From: Bacteroidota bacterium
GTDB taxonomy: Bacteria > Bacteroidota > Bacteroidia > Bacteroidales > Prolixibacteraceae
NCBI GenBank assembly: GCA_023412195.1
Contig: JAEYNZ010000095.1
Coordinates: forward strand, 1 to 64,000
Length of the DNA: 64,000 bases
Direction of reading: 5' to 3'
Positions 53,041 through 63,565 of this stretch are shown piece by piece. Both the position numbers and the translations under genes were made by a program. Every line of letters begins with the position of its first letter. Position 1 is the first letter of the stretch. The notes below the pieces were generated by a model. The model was not told the origin of the DNA and did no database searches. It saw nothing but the letters and a program-made list of their open reading frames with translations.

Positions 53041-54930
53041 ATGAGCAAACATTTTCAGAAATCAATTGTAAGAATTATTTACATGATTCAAAAGATGAAG
53101 GATATTAGAAAGAATAAAAAGAAAAACAGCAATCATGGTGAAATGAAAAGAACATTGGGAGTAGCTTCTGTATTTGCAATTTGTACGGGTGCTGCTTTCA
53201 GTTCAGGTTTTTTTCTGCTTCCGGGATTTGCATCAGATGAAACCGGACCATCTTTACCCCTGGCTTTCCTCGTTGCAGGAATATTTATGCTTCCAGCCAT
53301 TTTCTCCATTTCTGAATTGAGTTCAGCTATGCCACGGTCAGGTGGACCTTATTTTTTTATGACACGTAGTTTTGGGCCACTGGTTGGAATAATGGGAGCT
53401 TTTGGAAAATATGTCCAGCTGGTGTTAAAGGCAGCTTTTGCTTTTGTAGGTGCAGGAGTTTATATCTCACTGATAATGAACCTAAATACAACACTCGTTG
53501 CCTTAATATTAATCTTTGTCTTCACTGTCATTAATCTGTTGGGGATCAAACAGGCTGCAACTACAGAAAAGGTTTTGGTTTTTATTTTAATCCTGCTTTT
53601 GCTTTATTTTCTTTTTGCAGGAGTATATCAGATTCTTTCAGACCAACAGCCATTGCAGGAAAGATTTCAGCCATTATTTCCTTCGGGTACTGCCGGATTC
53701 ATAACTGCCTTAGCTCTTGTATTTGTTTCTTACGGAGGAATGGGGCAGGTTGCAAGTGTTGCTGAAGAAATAAAAGAACCATCGGTTTCAATACCCAAAG
53801 GCATGATGTGGGCGCTATGGGTAGCCACATTTTTCTACATTGCCGGTACCATGGTAATGATTGCACTGGTTTCCACTGAAAATCTTCAGGATGATAAAGT
53901 TCCTGCTGCAACGACAGCTGAGCAGATCAGCCGGATACCTTTACCGGTAGTTGTGATGGTTGTGGCAGCCCTTGCAGCTTTTGCATCGACGGGCAATGCA
54001 GCCATATTGTCGGCTGCGCGGTATCCGCTTGCACTTTCCAGAGATCAGCTTATATGGAAAAAGTTCAGCGATCTCGACAATAAAGGAATTCCGAAAAAGG
54101 CAGTTCTGCTTACGGGTATTCTTATTTCAGTCTTGATACTTGTTCTTGATGTTCAGGGGATTGCTAAATTGGCAAGTGTTTTTCTCTTGTTTATATTTTT
54201 AGGCCTATGCCTTGCACAGATTATTTTCAGAGAAAGCAGGTCAGATGAGTATCAGCCAAAGTACAAGAGTCCTTTTTACCCATGGATGCAAATCATTGGT
54301 ATCATCATTTACCTGGTGCTCATTATTGCAAGTGGATTGAAGGCCATCTTATTCGTTGCAGGAGTTATTTTAATGAGCATCCTGTGGTATGTCTTTGGTA
54401 TTAATAAAACAACCACTTTTTCCGCAGCGATATACCCGCTGCTGCTGCGGATGGGAAAATCAGGTATTCATGGTGGAGCACATGAAGACACTTTATTTAA
54501 TTCAGTTGTAAAGCGAACCATCTTTCTTGAACTTGATGAACCAGCTTCATTTGGAGGATCCAGAATAAAGGTTTCACATGCTATTAAGGAAAGACCTGGC
54601 GGCCAAAAAGAAGAAATTGAGACTTTACTTCAAAAGGAAGTTAAACACTGGGTGCATACCCTAGAAATAAATGTTTCGGTTGCACCCATACTTTTAGATG
54701 GAATCGAACAACCTGAAATGATTGTGATGAAAGGTGAAATCAGAATAGACAATCATAAAAGTGACGGACTGATAATTATTATGGATGACAGGAATTCATC
54801 TGCCAGGTTATTAAAGCTGACAACAGATCTGGAAGCTTCAATCAGGAAAGAACATTTTCCTGAATCGTGGGGAAAAGCGGAATCGGCTCAAGATATAAAA
54901 ACCGCATTCTTGCCAGAAAATGATGCCTGA
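53041..54930 (+). CDS. APC-family permease with unusual soluble C-terminal extension
   Basis: A 629-residue protein. Residues about 35-460 hold about 12 membrane segments; TLGVASVFAICTGAAFSSGFFLLPG (segment 1 with the broken-helix G-A/S-x-x-S-G motif) and the SVSIPKGMMWALW loop mark the amino acid-polyamine-organocation superfamily. The start is uncertain: the chosen ATG gives a 34-residue basic head, and Met codons at 53083, 53095 and 53143 are alternatives. Residues about 475-629 are soluble and match neither a universal-stress domain nor any family I can name; they contain LFNSVVKRTIFLELDEPASFGGSRI and KEVKHWVHTLEINVS. Substrate unknown. Confidence 0.87.
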   Translation: MSKHFQKSIVRIIYMIQKMKDIRKNKKKNSNHGEMKRTLGVASVFAICTGAAFSSGFFLLPGFASDETGPSLPLAFLVAGIFMLPAIFSISELSSAMPRSGGPYFFMTRSFGPLVGIMGAFGKYVQLVLKAAFAFVGAGVYISLIMNLNTTLVALILIFVFTVINLLGIKQAATTEKVLVFILILLLLYFLFAGVYQILSDQQPLQERFQPLFPSGTAGFITALALVFVSYGGMGQVASVAEEIKEPSVSIPKGMMWALWVATFFYIAGTMVMIALVSTENLQDDKVPAATTAEQISRIPLPVVVMVVAALAAFASTGNAAILSAARYPLALSRDQLIWKKFSDLDNKGIPKKAVLLTGILISVLILVLDVQGIAKLASVFLLFIFLGLCLAQIIFRESRSDEYQPKYKSPFYPWMQIIGIIIYLVLIIASGLKAILFVAGVILMSILWYVFGINKTTTFSAAIYPLLLRMGKSGIHGGAHEDTLFNSVVKRTIFLELDEPASFGGSRIKVSHAIKERPGGQKEEIETLLQKEVKHWVHTLEINVSVAPILLDGIEQPEMIVMKGEIRIDNHKSDGLIIIMDDRNSSARLLKLTTDLEASIRKEHFPESWGKAESAQDIKTAFLPENDA

Positions 54931-54997
54931 TCAGGGCTTGTATTTTAAAAGTACCCTTTTGTCCTATAATTGATATTATGATAAATAAAATATATAT

Positions 54998-55026
54998 AGA
55001 AAAAGGAGTGAAATATTCACTCCTTA
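54998..55026 (-). terminator. Rho-independent terminator of the TPR lipoprotein gene
   Basis: On the minus strand AAGGAGTGA, ATATT loop region, TCACTCCTTTTT: eight to nine pairs followed by T-rich DNA, directly after the stop codon at 55037. Confidence 0.82.
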
Positions 55027-55036
55027 TCGTATTAGT

Positions 55037-56215
55037 TTACTGTCCGAGTTCCTCGAGCATTTTATTATAGTTGTCCATATCTTTGAGCCTGTAATAAAGG
55101 TTTTTCAAAGATTCCTTGGTCATGTTGTCATCAGGCTTCAGTTCGTAGCATTTTTCCATATAAGGCAGTGCCTTTTTGAACCATTCATCGGCTTTTTTAA
55201 GTTCAGCCTCATATTCATCATTTTTATTGGTAGGAACAGCATTGGCAACTTCAATCTGTTTTACACCCTCATTATAATATAATGCGCCCATATTATAATA
55301 TGCATTGAACATGCTTGGGTCTGCCTTAATGGCTTTGTCGTACGATTCAATGGCTTTGGTGTTATTGTTCATTTTCTCGTAGAGAGTTCCCTGGGCAAAA
55401 TGATATGTAGCATTGTTCGGTTCCTTTTCAATAGCCATCGAAAGATATCTCATGGCATCTTCAGTCTTGTTCATGTTCAGGTAGATCTGAATCATGCTGG
55501 TTAACACGACATTATCTTCAGGATATTTTTCGAAACCTTCCTGCAATGTTGTTAAAGCGCCCAGGGTATCTTTCTTCAGCTGGTATGCATTAGCAATCAG
55601 GCTGTATGTTCTGGCTTCGTTATATCCGGTAGCAGCAGCTTGTTTGTAGTATTCAATTGCTTTATCATAATTTTCAGCATTATAGGCAGCTAAACCGGCA
55701 TTAAATATAATGACGGTGTCGATTGCCCCGGGGCTGTCCTGTGCAATGATAGGAAGATCCTGAATAGCAAGTATCTGCTCGAATGAACGCAAAGCTTTGT
55801 TATAATCTTCAGCATTAAAAGCTTCTACAGCCTGGTTTGTAAGATCATTTGTCAGCAGGGTCATCTTAACCTTAAGGCTATTGCTGAACTTATTATCTGT
55901 ATCCAGGTCAAATGCTTTTTTATATGAATTGAATGCTTCAGTTAAAGGATCATCAGATAGCTGTTTAACAGCCTGGTCCTTCGATTGATAAATTGCCTGG
56001 TAAATTTCACCCCTTACCTCCCATGTACGTGGCCAGTTTACTGTCTTTTCAGCATTTTCTGCTGTAGGATCAATGGCTTCATTGATGGTTTGCAAGGCTT
56101 CATCCAATTTACCTGTATCTTTCAGACTTTGTGAACTCGAGACCTTTGTCCTGGGCGAACAAGCCGCCAGAACGATTATCAGGGCCAGGCTCATTAAAAT
56201 AATTGTCCTTTTCAT
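55037..56215 (-). CDS. Tetratricopeptide-repeat lipoprotein
   Basis: A 392-residue protein with lipobox IIVLAAC (Cys19). From about residue 40 to the C terminus it consists of TPR-type helical pairs, for example EAFNAEDYNKALRSFEQILAI, AGLAAYNAENYDKAIEYYKQAA, FAQGTLYEKMNNNTKAIESYDKAIKADPSMFNAYYNMG, each with the A-x-x-x-Y-x-K-A-I spacing. TPR proteins are scaffolds for protein contacts; the partner is unknown. The gene stands alone with its own terminator; it lies 76 bp from the gyrA stop codon. Confidence 0.9.
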   Translation of the reverse strand: MKRTIILMSLALIIVLAACSPRTKVSSSQSLKDTGKLDEALQTINEAIDPTAENAEKTVNWPRTWEVRGEIYQAIYQSKDQAVKQLSDDPLTEAFNSYKKAFDLDTDNKFSNSLKVKMTLLTNDLTNQAVEAFNAEDYNKALRSFEQILAIQDLPIIAQDSPGAIDTVIIFNAGLAAYNAENYDKAIEYYKQAAATGYNEARTYSLIANAYQLKKDTLGALTTLQEGFEKYPEDNVVLTSMIQIYLNMNKTEDAMRYLSMAIEKEPNNATYHFAQGTLYEKMNNNTKAIESYDKAIKADPSMFNAYYNMGALYYNEGVKQIEVANAVPTNKNDEYEAELKKADEWFKKALPYMEKCYELKPDDNMTKESLKNLYYRLKDMDNYNKMLEELGQ

Positions 56216-56291
56216 TTTTATAAAATTTTAATTTTAAGTTTTTAACAAAAGTATTACGAATAAAAATTTATTCAAACAGTTATATAACAAA

Positions 56292-58823
56292 TTATTCCTG
56301 CTCAGGGTCATTTTCTTCATTTTCGTGGATGTCATAATCATCCATATTGTCACCAGGAATATTATCCATCACTTCCTTCTCAACATTTTCATTAACCACA
56401 CGAGCCACTGATGCAATGCTGTCATCTTCTCTCAGATTTATCAGCCGTACGCCCTGTGTGGCACGTCCAAGCAGAGAAATTTTACTTACTGCAAGCCTTA
56501 TAGTCGTTCCTGCCTGGGTAATGATCATCAGATCATTTTTGTCTGTAACACTCTTAATTGAAATTAGTTTACCGGTTTTATCGGTAATGTTCAAGGTCTT
56601 AACACCTTTGCCTCCCCTGTTTGTAACCCTGTAATCTTCCAATTTGGAGCGTTTGCCATATCCATTTTGAGAAATAACCAGGATGTCTTCATTTCCATTT
56701 TGAAGGCAGACCATACCTATAACTTCATCCTGTTCATTTGCAAGTGTTACTCCCCTCACTCCTGAAGCACTGCGGCCCATTGGCCTGACTTTCTTTTCAT
56801 TGAAGCGAATAGCCTTACCGGAATGTATTGCAAGCATGATTTCGCTGTTTCCGTCAGTCAGCCTGGCTTCAAGCAGCTCATCCCCTTCCCTGATTGTTAT
56901 GGCATTCACACCATTCTGACGAGGCCTTGAATAGGATTGCAGGGATGTTTTTTTAATCATTCCCTTCCGGGTGGCAAAAAGTATGTAATTATTCTTTATA
57001 AATTCCTGATCTTCAAGAGTTTTCACTTTCATGAAAGTTAATACCTTATCATCTGCAGCAATGTTCAGTATGTTTTGAATGGCTCTTCCTTTGGAGGCAC
57101 GGGTACCCTCCGGTATCTGGTATACTTTCAGCCAGTAACACCTGCCTTTTTCAGTGAACAACAGCAGCGTATTGTGCATGGAAGCAATAAAAATATGTTC
57201 AAGGAAATCTTCGTCGCGGGTGGTGCCTCCCTTAGATCCTATTCCTCCCCTGCCCTGCGTCCTGAACTCAGTAAGTGGTGTACGTTTAATGTAACCAAGG
57301 TGAGAAATGGTAATGACCATATCTTCGTCGGCATAAAAATCTTCCGGGTTAAACTCTTCAGCATTGGGAACGATTTCTGTGCGCCGCTCATCGCCATACT
57401 TGCTTTTTATTTCAAGAAGTTCCGTCTTTATAATTTCCATTCTCAATGAAACATCAGCCAGAACTTTTTTATAGTAATCAATCTGCTGCATAATTTCATC
57501 GTATTCCTTCCGAAGCTTATCCTGTTCAAGACCTGTAAGCTGTCTCAGCCGCATGTCGACAATGGCACGTGACTGTATTTCAGAAAGGCCAAATTTTTCG
57601 ATCAGTTTTTCTCTTGCTTCATCAGGGGTAGATGACCCTCTGATGATGGCAATCACTTCATCAATATGATCACTTGCGATAATAAGTCCTTCAAGAATAT
57701 GTGCCCGTTTTTCAGCCTGATCCAGTTCATACTGGGTTCGCCTGACAACAACATCATGCCTGTGATTTACGAAATGTTTAATGATGTCGGTGAGGTTCAG
57801 TATTTTGGGACGACCATTTACCAGGGCGATATTATTTACGTTAAAGGCAGTTTGGAGAGCAGTGTATTTATATAATTTATTAAGCACTACATTGCTCATT
57901 GCATCCCTTCTCAGATCGTAAACCACACGCATGCCATCGCGGCCCGACTCATCGTTTACATTTGAAATTCCTTCAATTTTCTTTTCATTAACCAGATCGG
58001 CTGTTTTCTGAATCATCTCAGCACGATTAACCAGATATGGAATTTCAGTGACTACAATTTTTTCCCTGTTTCCCTCATTTTCAATATGAGCCTTTCCGCG
58101 AAGGACGATTCTTCCTCTTCCGGTTTCAAACGCCTCCCTGACACCCTGGTAACCGTAAATAATTCCACCTGTCGGAAAGTCAGGTGCCTTAATAATTGTG
58201 ATAAGGTCATCCATTGATATGTCATTGTTGTCGATGTATGCTACAATGGCATCAATGGAATCTGAAAGGTTATGAGGGGCCATATTTGTGGCCATACCAA
58301 CTGCAATGCCCGATGACCCGTTGATAAGCAACTGGGGGATTTTGGTTGGTAAAACCGAAGGTTCTGTTAATGATTCATCAAAGTTGGGTTGAAAATCAAC
58401 AGTGTTTTTATCAAGATCGGCCAAAGTTTCTTCTGCAATCTTACTCATCCTTGCCTCGGTATAACGCATGGCAGCGGGGCTGTCACCATCTACCGAGCCG
58501 AAGTTTCCCTGTCCGTCGATCAGTGGATAACGCAAAGACCAGGGCTGAGCCATCCTTACCATTGTAAAATAAACCGATGAATCACCATGTGGGTGATATT
58601 TCCCCAGAACTTCCCCTACAATTCTGGCTGATTTTTTATATGAGCGGTTTGACAGTATTCCCAGATCATACATGCCATAAAGTACTCTGCGGTGCACAGG
58701 TTTAAATCCATCCCTAACATCAGGCAAAGCACGTGAAACAATAACTGACATCGAATAATCGATGTAAGCCGATTTCATCTGGTCTTCAATGTTAATCCTG
58801 ATTATTTTTTCTCCTTCACTCAT
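56292..58823 (-). CDS. gyrA: DNA gyrase subunit A
   Basis: An 843-residue protein with the catalytic Tyr121 in AAMRYTEARM. The N-terminal winged-helix/tower part is followed by the six-bladed C-terminal DNA-wrapping domain (about 510-810), with the GyrA-box QGRGGIG-type sequence (TQGRGGIGSKGG), which separates gyrase from topoisomerase IV. An acidic tail of about 25 residues (MDDYDIHENEENDPEQE) follows. The quinolone-contact segment reads HPHGDSSVYFTMVRM: Ser82 and Ser83 are present, and Phe86 occupies the place of E. coli Asp87. The length and layout are normal. Confidence 0.97.
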   Translation of the reverse strand: MSEGEKIIRINIEDQMKSAYIDYSMSVIVSRALPDVRDGFKPVHRRVLYGMYDLGILSNRSYKKSARIVGEVLGKYHPHGDSSVYFTMVRMAQPWSLRYPLIDGQGNFGSVDGDSPAAMRYTEARMSKIAEETLADLDKNTVDFQPNFDESLTEPSVLPTKIPQLLINGSSGIAVGMATNMAPHNLSDSIDAIVAYIDNNDISMDDLITIIKAPDFPTGGIIYGYQGVREAFETGRGRIVLRGKAHIENEGNREKIVVTEIPYLVNRAEMIQKTADLVNEKKIEGISNVNDESGRDGMRVVYDLRRDAMSNVVLNKLYKYTALQTAFNVNNIALVNGRPKILNLTDIIKHFVNHRHDVVVRRTQYELDQAEKRAHILEGLIIASDHIDEVIAIIRGSSTPDEAREKLIEKFGLSEIQSRAIVDMRLRQLTGLEQDKLRKEYDEIMQQIDYYKKVLADVSLRMEIIKTELLEIKSKYGDERRTEIVPNAEEFNPEDFYADEDMVITISHLGYIKRTPLTEFRTQGRGGIGSKGGTTRDEDFLEHIFIASMHNTLLLFTEKGRCYWLKVYQIPEGTRASKGRAIQNILNIAADDKVLTFMKVKTLEDQEFIKNNYILFATRKGMIKKTSLQSYSRPRQNGVNAITIREGDELLEARLTDGNSEIMLAIHSGKAIRFNEKKVRPMGRSASGVRGVTLANEQDEVIGMVCLQNGNEDILVISQNGYGKRSKLEDYRVTNRGGKGVKTLNITDKTGKLISIKSVTDKNDLMIITQAGTTIRLAVSKISLLGRATQGVRLINLREDDSIASVARVVNENVEKEVMDNIPGDNMDDYDIHENEENDPEQE

Positions 58824-59086
58824 TATGTCATTCTTTGTTAATAATTTCCTTTTTTAAAAGACCCACAAAAATAGTAAAAATCATCTGTCAAAAGGACATG
58901 TTTAGGTTTGAAATGTGAATCCAGTATGCATAAGATATCAACAAATTAACCTCAGAGGTATGATGAAAACTGATATTTCGTAAAAACTTCACATAAAATA
59001 TGACATATAGGTTCGGGAATTTGACTAATTTAGTACTCCAAACCTTTAGGAATAATTTTTGTAATTGGAAGGATAAATTTATAATT

Positions 59087-61612
59087 ATGGATTCTCAATT
59101 TTCACCAAGAATAAAAGATATCATAGGTTACAGTAGAGAAGAAGCGATCAGGCTTGGCAATGATTATATTGGCCAGGAGCACTTGTTTCTCGGGATTTTG
59201 AGGGATGGTGAAGGTATTGCCACTGAAATTCTCGAGAATATGGGTGTTAATCTGGCAGATCTGAAAGTGATGATTGAAAATAAGGTCAGAAATGAAAAGC
59301 CATTAAATGTCAAGGCCGACCTGATGATGCTAAAATCGACTGAGAAGACCCTTAAACTGGTATATCTTGAAGCACGCTGGTTTAAGAGCCCAACTGCCAA
59401 CAGCGGGCATCTTTTGCTGGCTATTTTAAAAGACAGCGATAACATAGTGACACAATTGCTTGTTGAATTTGGTGTAAACTATTACATCATTAAATCGCAG
59501 TTAAAAGATTATAAAACACCTGAATCAAGATCAGATTTTCCTGAAAGTGAAGATGATGAAACAGGAGGTGCATTTTCAAGAGGTCCAGGCGGAAGTCAGG
59601 GGGCTAAAAAAGGTGCAACTCCAAAGTCAGATACTCCGGTACTGGATAATTTTGGTATTGATATCACTAAACTTGCAGAAGAAAATAACCTTGATCCAAT
59701 TGTAGGAAGGGAAAGAGAAATTGAACGTCTTGCACAGATTCTGAGCCGCAGGAAGAAAAACAACCCTATCCTGATTGGGGAACCAGGTGTCGGTAAATCA
59801 GCCATTGCTGAAGGACTGGCATTGCGTATTATTGGAAAAAAGGTATCACGTATCCTGTTCGACAAAAGAGTTGTCAGTCTCGATATTGCATCCATTGTTG
59901 CAGGTACAAAATACCGCGGGCAGTTTGAGGAAAGGATGAAAGCCATTTTGAATGAGCTCACCAAGGTCCACAACGTAATTCTTTTCATTGATGAAATACA
60001 TACTATTGTGGGAGCAGGTGGTGCAACAGGCTCGCTTGATGCAGCCAACATGCTTAAACCCGCTCTCGCACGGGGTGATATTCAGTGTATAGGTGCAACT
60101 ACCCTTGATGAATACCGTCAGCATATTGAAAAAGATGGCGCACTGGAACGACGTTTCCAGAAAGTGATGGTTGAACCGACTACAGTTGATGAGACCATTG
60201 AAATTCTTACAAACATTAAAAGCAGATACGAGGATCACCACAATGTGACCTATACACCCAAGGCCATTGAAGCCTGCGTTAAGCTGACAGCCCGGTATAT
60301 ATCCGACCGCTTTCTGCCTGATAAGGCTATAGATGCATTGGATGAAGTGGGATCAAGGGTGCATATTTCCAATATTAATGTTCCTGACAGGATTGTTAAG
60401 CTTGAAGAGAAAATTGAGCAGACTAAAGAAGAGAAAATTGCTGCTGTAAAAAGTCAGAATTTTGAGCTTGCTGCCAATTTCAGGGATAAAGAAAAGAACC
60501 TGCTTCTTCTTCTTGAAAAAGAGAAGGAAAACTGGGAAAAAGAAATGATTAATCACCGGGAAATAGTTGACGAAGATAAAGTGGCCGAAGTTGTTGCCAT
60601 GATGTCAGGTGTTCCTGTTCAACGTATAGCCCAGGCAGAAGGAAAACGTCTTATGCATATGGAACAGGATCTGAGATCGAAGGTTATCGGACAACAAGAG
60701 GCCATTCAGAAGATTGTTAAGGCAATCCAGAGAAACCGTGCGGGCTTGAAAGATCCTAACCGTCCTATAGGCTCCTTTATATTTTTAGGACCTACAGGGG
60801 TTGGTAAAACACAGCTTGCAAAAATCCTGGCCTTGTACCTTTTCGACAGTATAGATTCACTCATCAGAATCGACATGAGTGAATACATGGAAAAGTTTTC
60901 TGTTTCAAGACTTGTAGGTGCTCCTCCCGGATATGTAGGATACGAAGAAGGCGGACAGCTTACAGAAAAAGTAAGAAGGAAACCATATTCAGTAGTATTG
61001 CTTGATGAGATTGAAAAAGCACATCCCGATGTATTCCATATTTTGCTCCAGTTGTTGGATGAAGGACGCCTGACCGATAGTTTGGGCAGAAGTGTAGACT
61101 TCAAAAACACGATTATCATTATGACATCCAACATTGGTTCCAGGCAGTTGAAGGACTTTGGAAGAGGAGTCGGATTTGCTGTAAATCAAGCCAATATATC
61201 GGATAATGAGCATGCAAAATATGTTATTCAGAAGGCATTGAAAAAAGCCTTCGCACCTGAATTCCTTAACAGGATAGATGACGTTGTGATGTTCAATCAG
61301 CTTGAAAAGTCACACATACACCAGATTATTGACATTGAGATCAAGGATCTGTATAACAGGGTTGAATCGCTGAACTATAAACTTAAAATATCTTCGGCAG
61401 CCAAAGATTTTCTTGCAGAAAAAGGTTACGATCCTCAGTTTGGTGCAAGGCCTCTGAAACGGGCAATACAAAAATACCTTGAGGATGAAATGGCAGAGAT
61501 TATTATCAAAGCATCCATTACTGAGGGTGACACCATTTCAGTTGGACTTGACAAGAAAAATGATAAGCTTTCAATCCGGATACTTTCAAACAAGAATGAA
61601 TTAAGTAATTAA
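59087..61612 (+). CDS. clpC: ClpC-type ATP-dependent protease ATPase subunit
   Basis: An 841-residue AAA+ unfoldase from MDSQFSPRIKDIIG; an in-frame ATG at 59000 would add 29 unrelated residues. Order: two Clp-N repeats (about 1-145), a linker rich in Gly/Ser, AAA1 with GEPGVGKSAIAEG, a UVR-like coiled segment (KSQNFELAANFRDKEKN) typical of ClpC, AAA2 with GPTGVGKTQLAK, and the ClpP-docking loop GRGVGFA (VGF in the IGF/VGF place). It unfolds substrates for ClpP; clpP is not in the window. It ends 13 bp before a bidirectional terminator. Confidence 0.96.
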   Translation: MDSQFSPRIKDIIGYSREEAIRLGNDYIGQEHLFLGILRDGEGIATEILENMGVNLADLKVMIENKVRNEKPLNVKADLMMLKSTEKTLKLVYLEARWFKSPTANSGHLLLAILKDSDNIVTQLLVEFGVNYYIIKSQLKDYKTPESRSDFPESEDDETGGAFSRGPGGSQGAKKGATPKSDTPVLDNFGIDITKLAEENNLDPIVGREREIERLAQILSRRKKNNPILIGEPGVGKSAIAEGLALRIIGKKVSRILFDKRVVSLDIASIVAGTKYRGQFEERMKAILNELTKVHNVILFIDEIHTIVGAGGATGSLDAANMLKPALARGDIQCIGATTLDEYRQHIEKDGALERRFQKVMVEPTTVDETIEILTNIKSRYEDHHNVTYTPKAIEACVKLTARYISDRFLPDKAIDALDEVGSRVHISNINVPDRIVKLEEKIEQTKEEKIAAVKSQNFELAANFRDKEKNLLLLLEKEKENWEKEMINHREIVDEDKVAEVVAMMSGVPVQRIAQAEGKRLMHMEQDLRSKVIGQQEAIQKIVKAIQRNRAGLKDPNRPIGSFIFLGPTGVGKTQLAKILALYLFDSIDSLIRIDMSEYMEKFSVSRLVGAPPGYVGYEEGGQLTEKVRRKPYSVVLLDEIEKAHPDVFHILLQLLDEGRLTDSLGRSVDFKNTIIIMTSNIGSRQLKDFGRGVGFAVNQANISDNEHAKYVIQKALKKAFAPEFLNRIDDVVMFNQLEKSHIHQIIDIEIKDLYNRVESLNYKLKISSAAKDFLAEKGYDPQFGARPLKRAIQKYLEDEMAEIIIKASITEGDTISVGLDKKNDKLSIRILSNKNELSN

Positions 61613-61624
61613 TTTAAGATACCT

Positions 61625-61654
61625 AAAAAAGCCTGGTTTTTCCAGGCTTTTTTT
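61625..61654. terminator. Bidirectional terminator between clpC and the phosphatase gene
   Basis: AAAAAAGCCTGG and CCAGGCTTTTTTT around a TTTTT loop: twelve pairs, with U-runs in both directions. It overlaps the last codon of the minus-strand phosphatase gene. Confidence 0.9.
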
Positions 61655-63530
61655 ATGGCATGAATTTAACTGCAAGCAGGCAGACATCATCAACCTGGGA
61701 TGTATTTCCCTGAATGAAATTTAATGATTCCACTACTTCCTTAGGGCTTTTACCCTTCATCTGTATCAGGTTTTCCTTTATAGTTTGATCATTAACAACA
61801 TCGGAAATTCCATCGGTGTACAGAATGATCATATCACCTTTTTCAAGGGAAACCTGGTCATATTTGTACGCCTTATCAAGATACAGCCCCAGTGGCAGGC
61901 CATGAGTAGAATTTAATTCCTCGATACTGCCATTCGACTTCAGGATATAGGGAAAAGTATGGGCAGCATTACAGTACTCCAGTTCTCCTGTTTTTACATT
62001 AAGAACTCCCAGGAAAAGAGTCAGAAAATACTGATGTTGATTACTTGTATACAATTCAGCATTGGTTTTTCTGATGATTTTCCTGGGATATTTTAAGAAA
62101 GCGTTATTTTTGATCATGGTGAGTGCGACACTCATAAAAATGGCAGCCGGCACACCCTTTCCTGATACATCACCTATTGTTAACAGCAGGTGGTCATCAT
62201 CTATGAAAAAGAAGTCAAACAAGTCACCGCTTACTACCCTTGCAGGCTTATAAACTGCGTAAAGGTCTACTTCTTTCCTTTCAGTAAAGATCGGAAAATT
62301 TGTTTTAATCAGGCTCTGCTGAATTTCAGATGCCTGCTGCAAGTCCTGTTTGTATTGCTGGCTGCTATGTACCTCCTTTTCTCTTGACCGTTGGTATTCT
62401 TCAAACCAGTTTTTCAGGAATTCGAGGCTGCTGGCTACCTGTTTAACTTCATTTTCTGTCTGAGCTTCATTTCTTTTATTCGGGTTGCTAAAGTCAGTTA
62501 ACTGAGATGTAACATCCTTTAAAGGTGCAATCAATTTTTTTGTTATGAATCCTATTATTGCAAATAGAAGAACAATGCCTGCAAGTGCGAAGATTATCAT
62601 TCTTATGGTAACTCCATATAATTCGCTGAATAATTCACGATGTGGAATTACATAAATCAAAAACCAGGAGGTTTCCGGTATCGGAGAGAAATGCACCCAG
62701 CTTTTTTCATAGTCAAGAGGTTCGGGATATGCGATCAATGTGCCCCGCTCACGTTGCGATAGCATAGTGGCCAGATCATTTTTTTTATAATTAATAATTT
62801 TAGATGAAAGAGCCGTAATATTGCTTTTTAAAATCCTTTCCTTTTGAGGATGGGTAAGATAATTTCCAGCACCATCTACTATAAAAGCATAGCCACGGCT
62901 TTCAGGGTGGATCATTCCGCTTATATTTTCATTCAGAGTGGAAAGTGATAATTTACTGATAACATGACCTGCTTTTACAGGGTTACCATTATTATCAATT
63001 AAATTCACCTGGTGGTAATATAAAACAGCAACTACATCATGTTCTGAATCATAAAAAGCATCAGTCCAGCCCGCTGAATCTTCCAGCGTAAAATTTGCTA
63101 AATACCTTTGGTCGGCTGAATTGACTAATGAAAAATCTCCACTTTCATTATAATTCAAATTTGAGTGTCTGTCATAACCTATGGTATAATGTTTCTTTGA
63201 AATTTCATCTGACTCTTTTAAAACTACCTGAATAGATGAAATATAAGGATACCTTACAATTATACTCGACAGTAATATTTGCACTTTTTCATTGGTGCTG
63301 TAGTAATGAAACTGCAGTGCAATATTTTCTGTAACCTCTTTTGTGGAAACAACCTGCCTGTTGACCAATGAATTCACTTCAGAATTTAACCCAATAGCCT
63401 TATTCTCGATGTTCTCACGCAAAAGCCGTTGATTCATAAAAAAATAGGCGATGATGAAAACAACAAAAACAGATATTACAGCAAGTGAAATATAAAAACT
63501 TAACCGATAAGCCAAAGATTTATCAATCAT
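61653..63530 (-). CDS. Membrane-bound SpoIIE/RsbU-type protein phosphatase with a Cache-like sensor
   Basis: A 625-residue protein. Two membrane helices (about 10-32 and 305-328) flank a periplasmic or external sensor domain of dCache type (about 40-300; YAFIVDGAGNYLTHPQKERI and SWFLIYVIPHREL are typical). A HAMP-like linker (KKLIAPLKDVTSQL) and coiled segment follow, then a PP2C/SpoIIE phosphatase (about 420-623) with ARVVSGDLFDFFFI, IGDVSGKGVPAAIFM and ILYTDGISD, which carry the metal-binding Asp residues. Such enzymes reverse anti-sigma or STAS-domain phosphorylation in response to a signal; no partner is encoded nearby. Confidence 0.92.
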   Translation of the reverse strand: MIDKSLAYRLSFYISLAVISVFVVFIIAYFFMNQRLLRENIENKAIGLNSEVNSLVNRQVVSTKEVTENIALQFHYYSTNEKVQILLSSIIVRYPYISSIQVVLKESDEISKKHYTIGYDRHSNLNYNESGDFSLVNSADQRYLANFTLEDSAGWTDAFYDSEHDVVAVLYYHQVNLIDNNGNPVKAGHVISKLSLSTLNENISGMIHPESRGYAFIVDGAGNYLTHPQKERILKSNITALSSKIINYKKNDLATMLSQRERGTLIAYPEPLDYEKSWVHFSPIPETSWFLIYVIPHRELFSELYGVTIRMIIFALAGIVLLFAIIGFITKKLIAPLKDVTSQLTDFSNPNKRNEAQTENEVKQVASSLEFLKNWFEEYQRSREKEVHSSQQYKQDLQQASEIQQSLIKTNFPIFTERKEVDLYAVYKPARVVSGDLFDFFFIDDDHLLLTIGDVSGKGVPAAIFMSVALTMIKNNAFLKYPRKIIRKTNAELYTSNQHQYFLTLFLGVLNVKTGELEYCNAAHTFPYILKSNGSIEELNSTHGLPLGLYLDKAYKYDQVSLEKGDMIILYTDGISDVVNDQTIKENLIQMKGKSPKEVVESLNFIQGNTSQVDDVCLLAVKFMP

Positions 63531-63565
63531 TCTCTCTCATCCATAATAATACTACAATTTAAACA

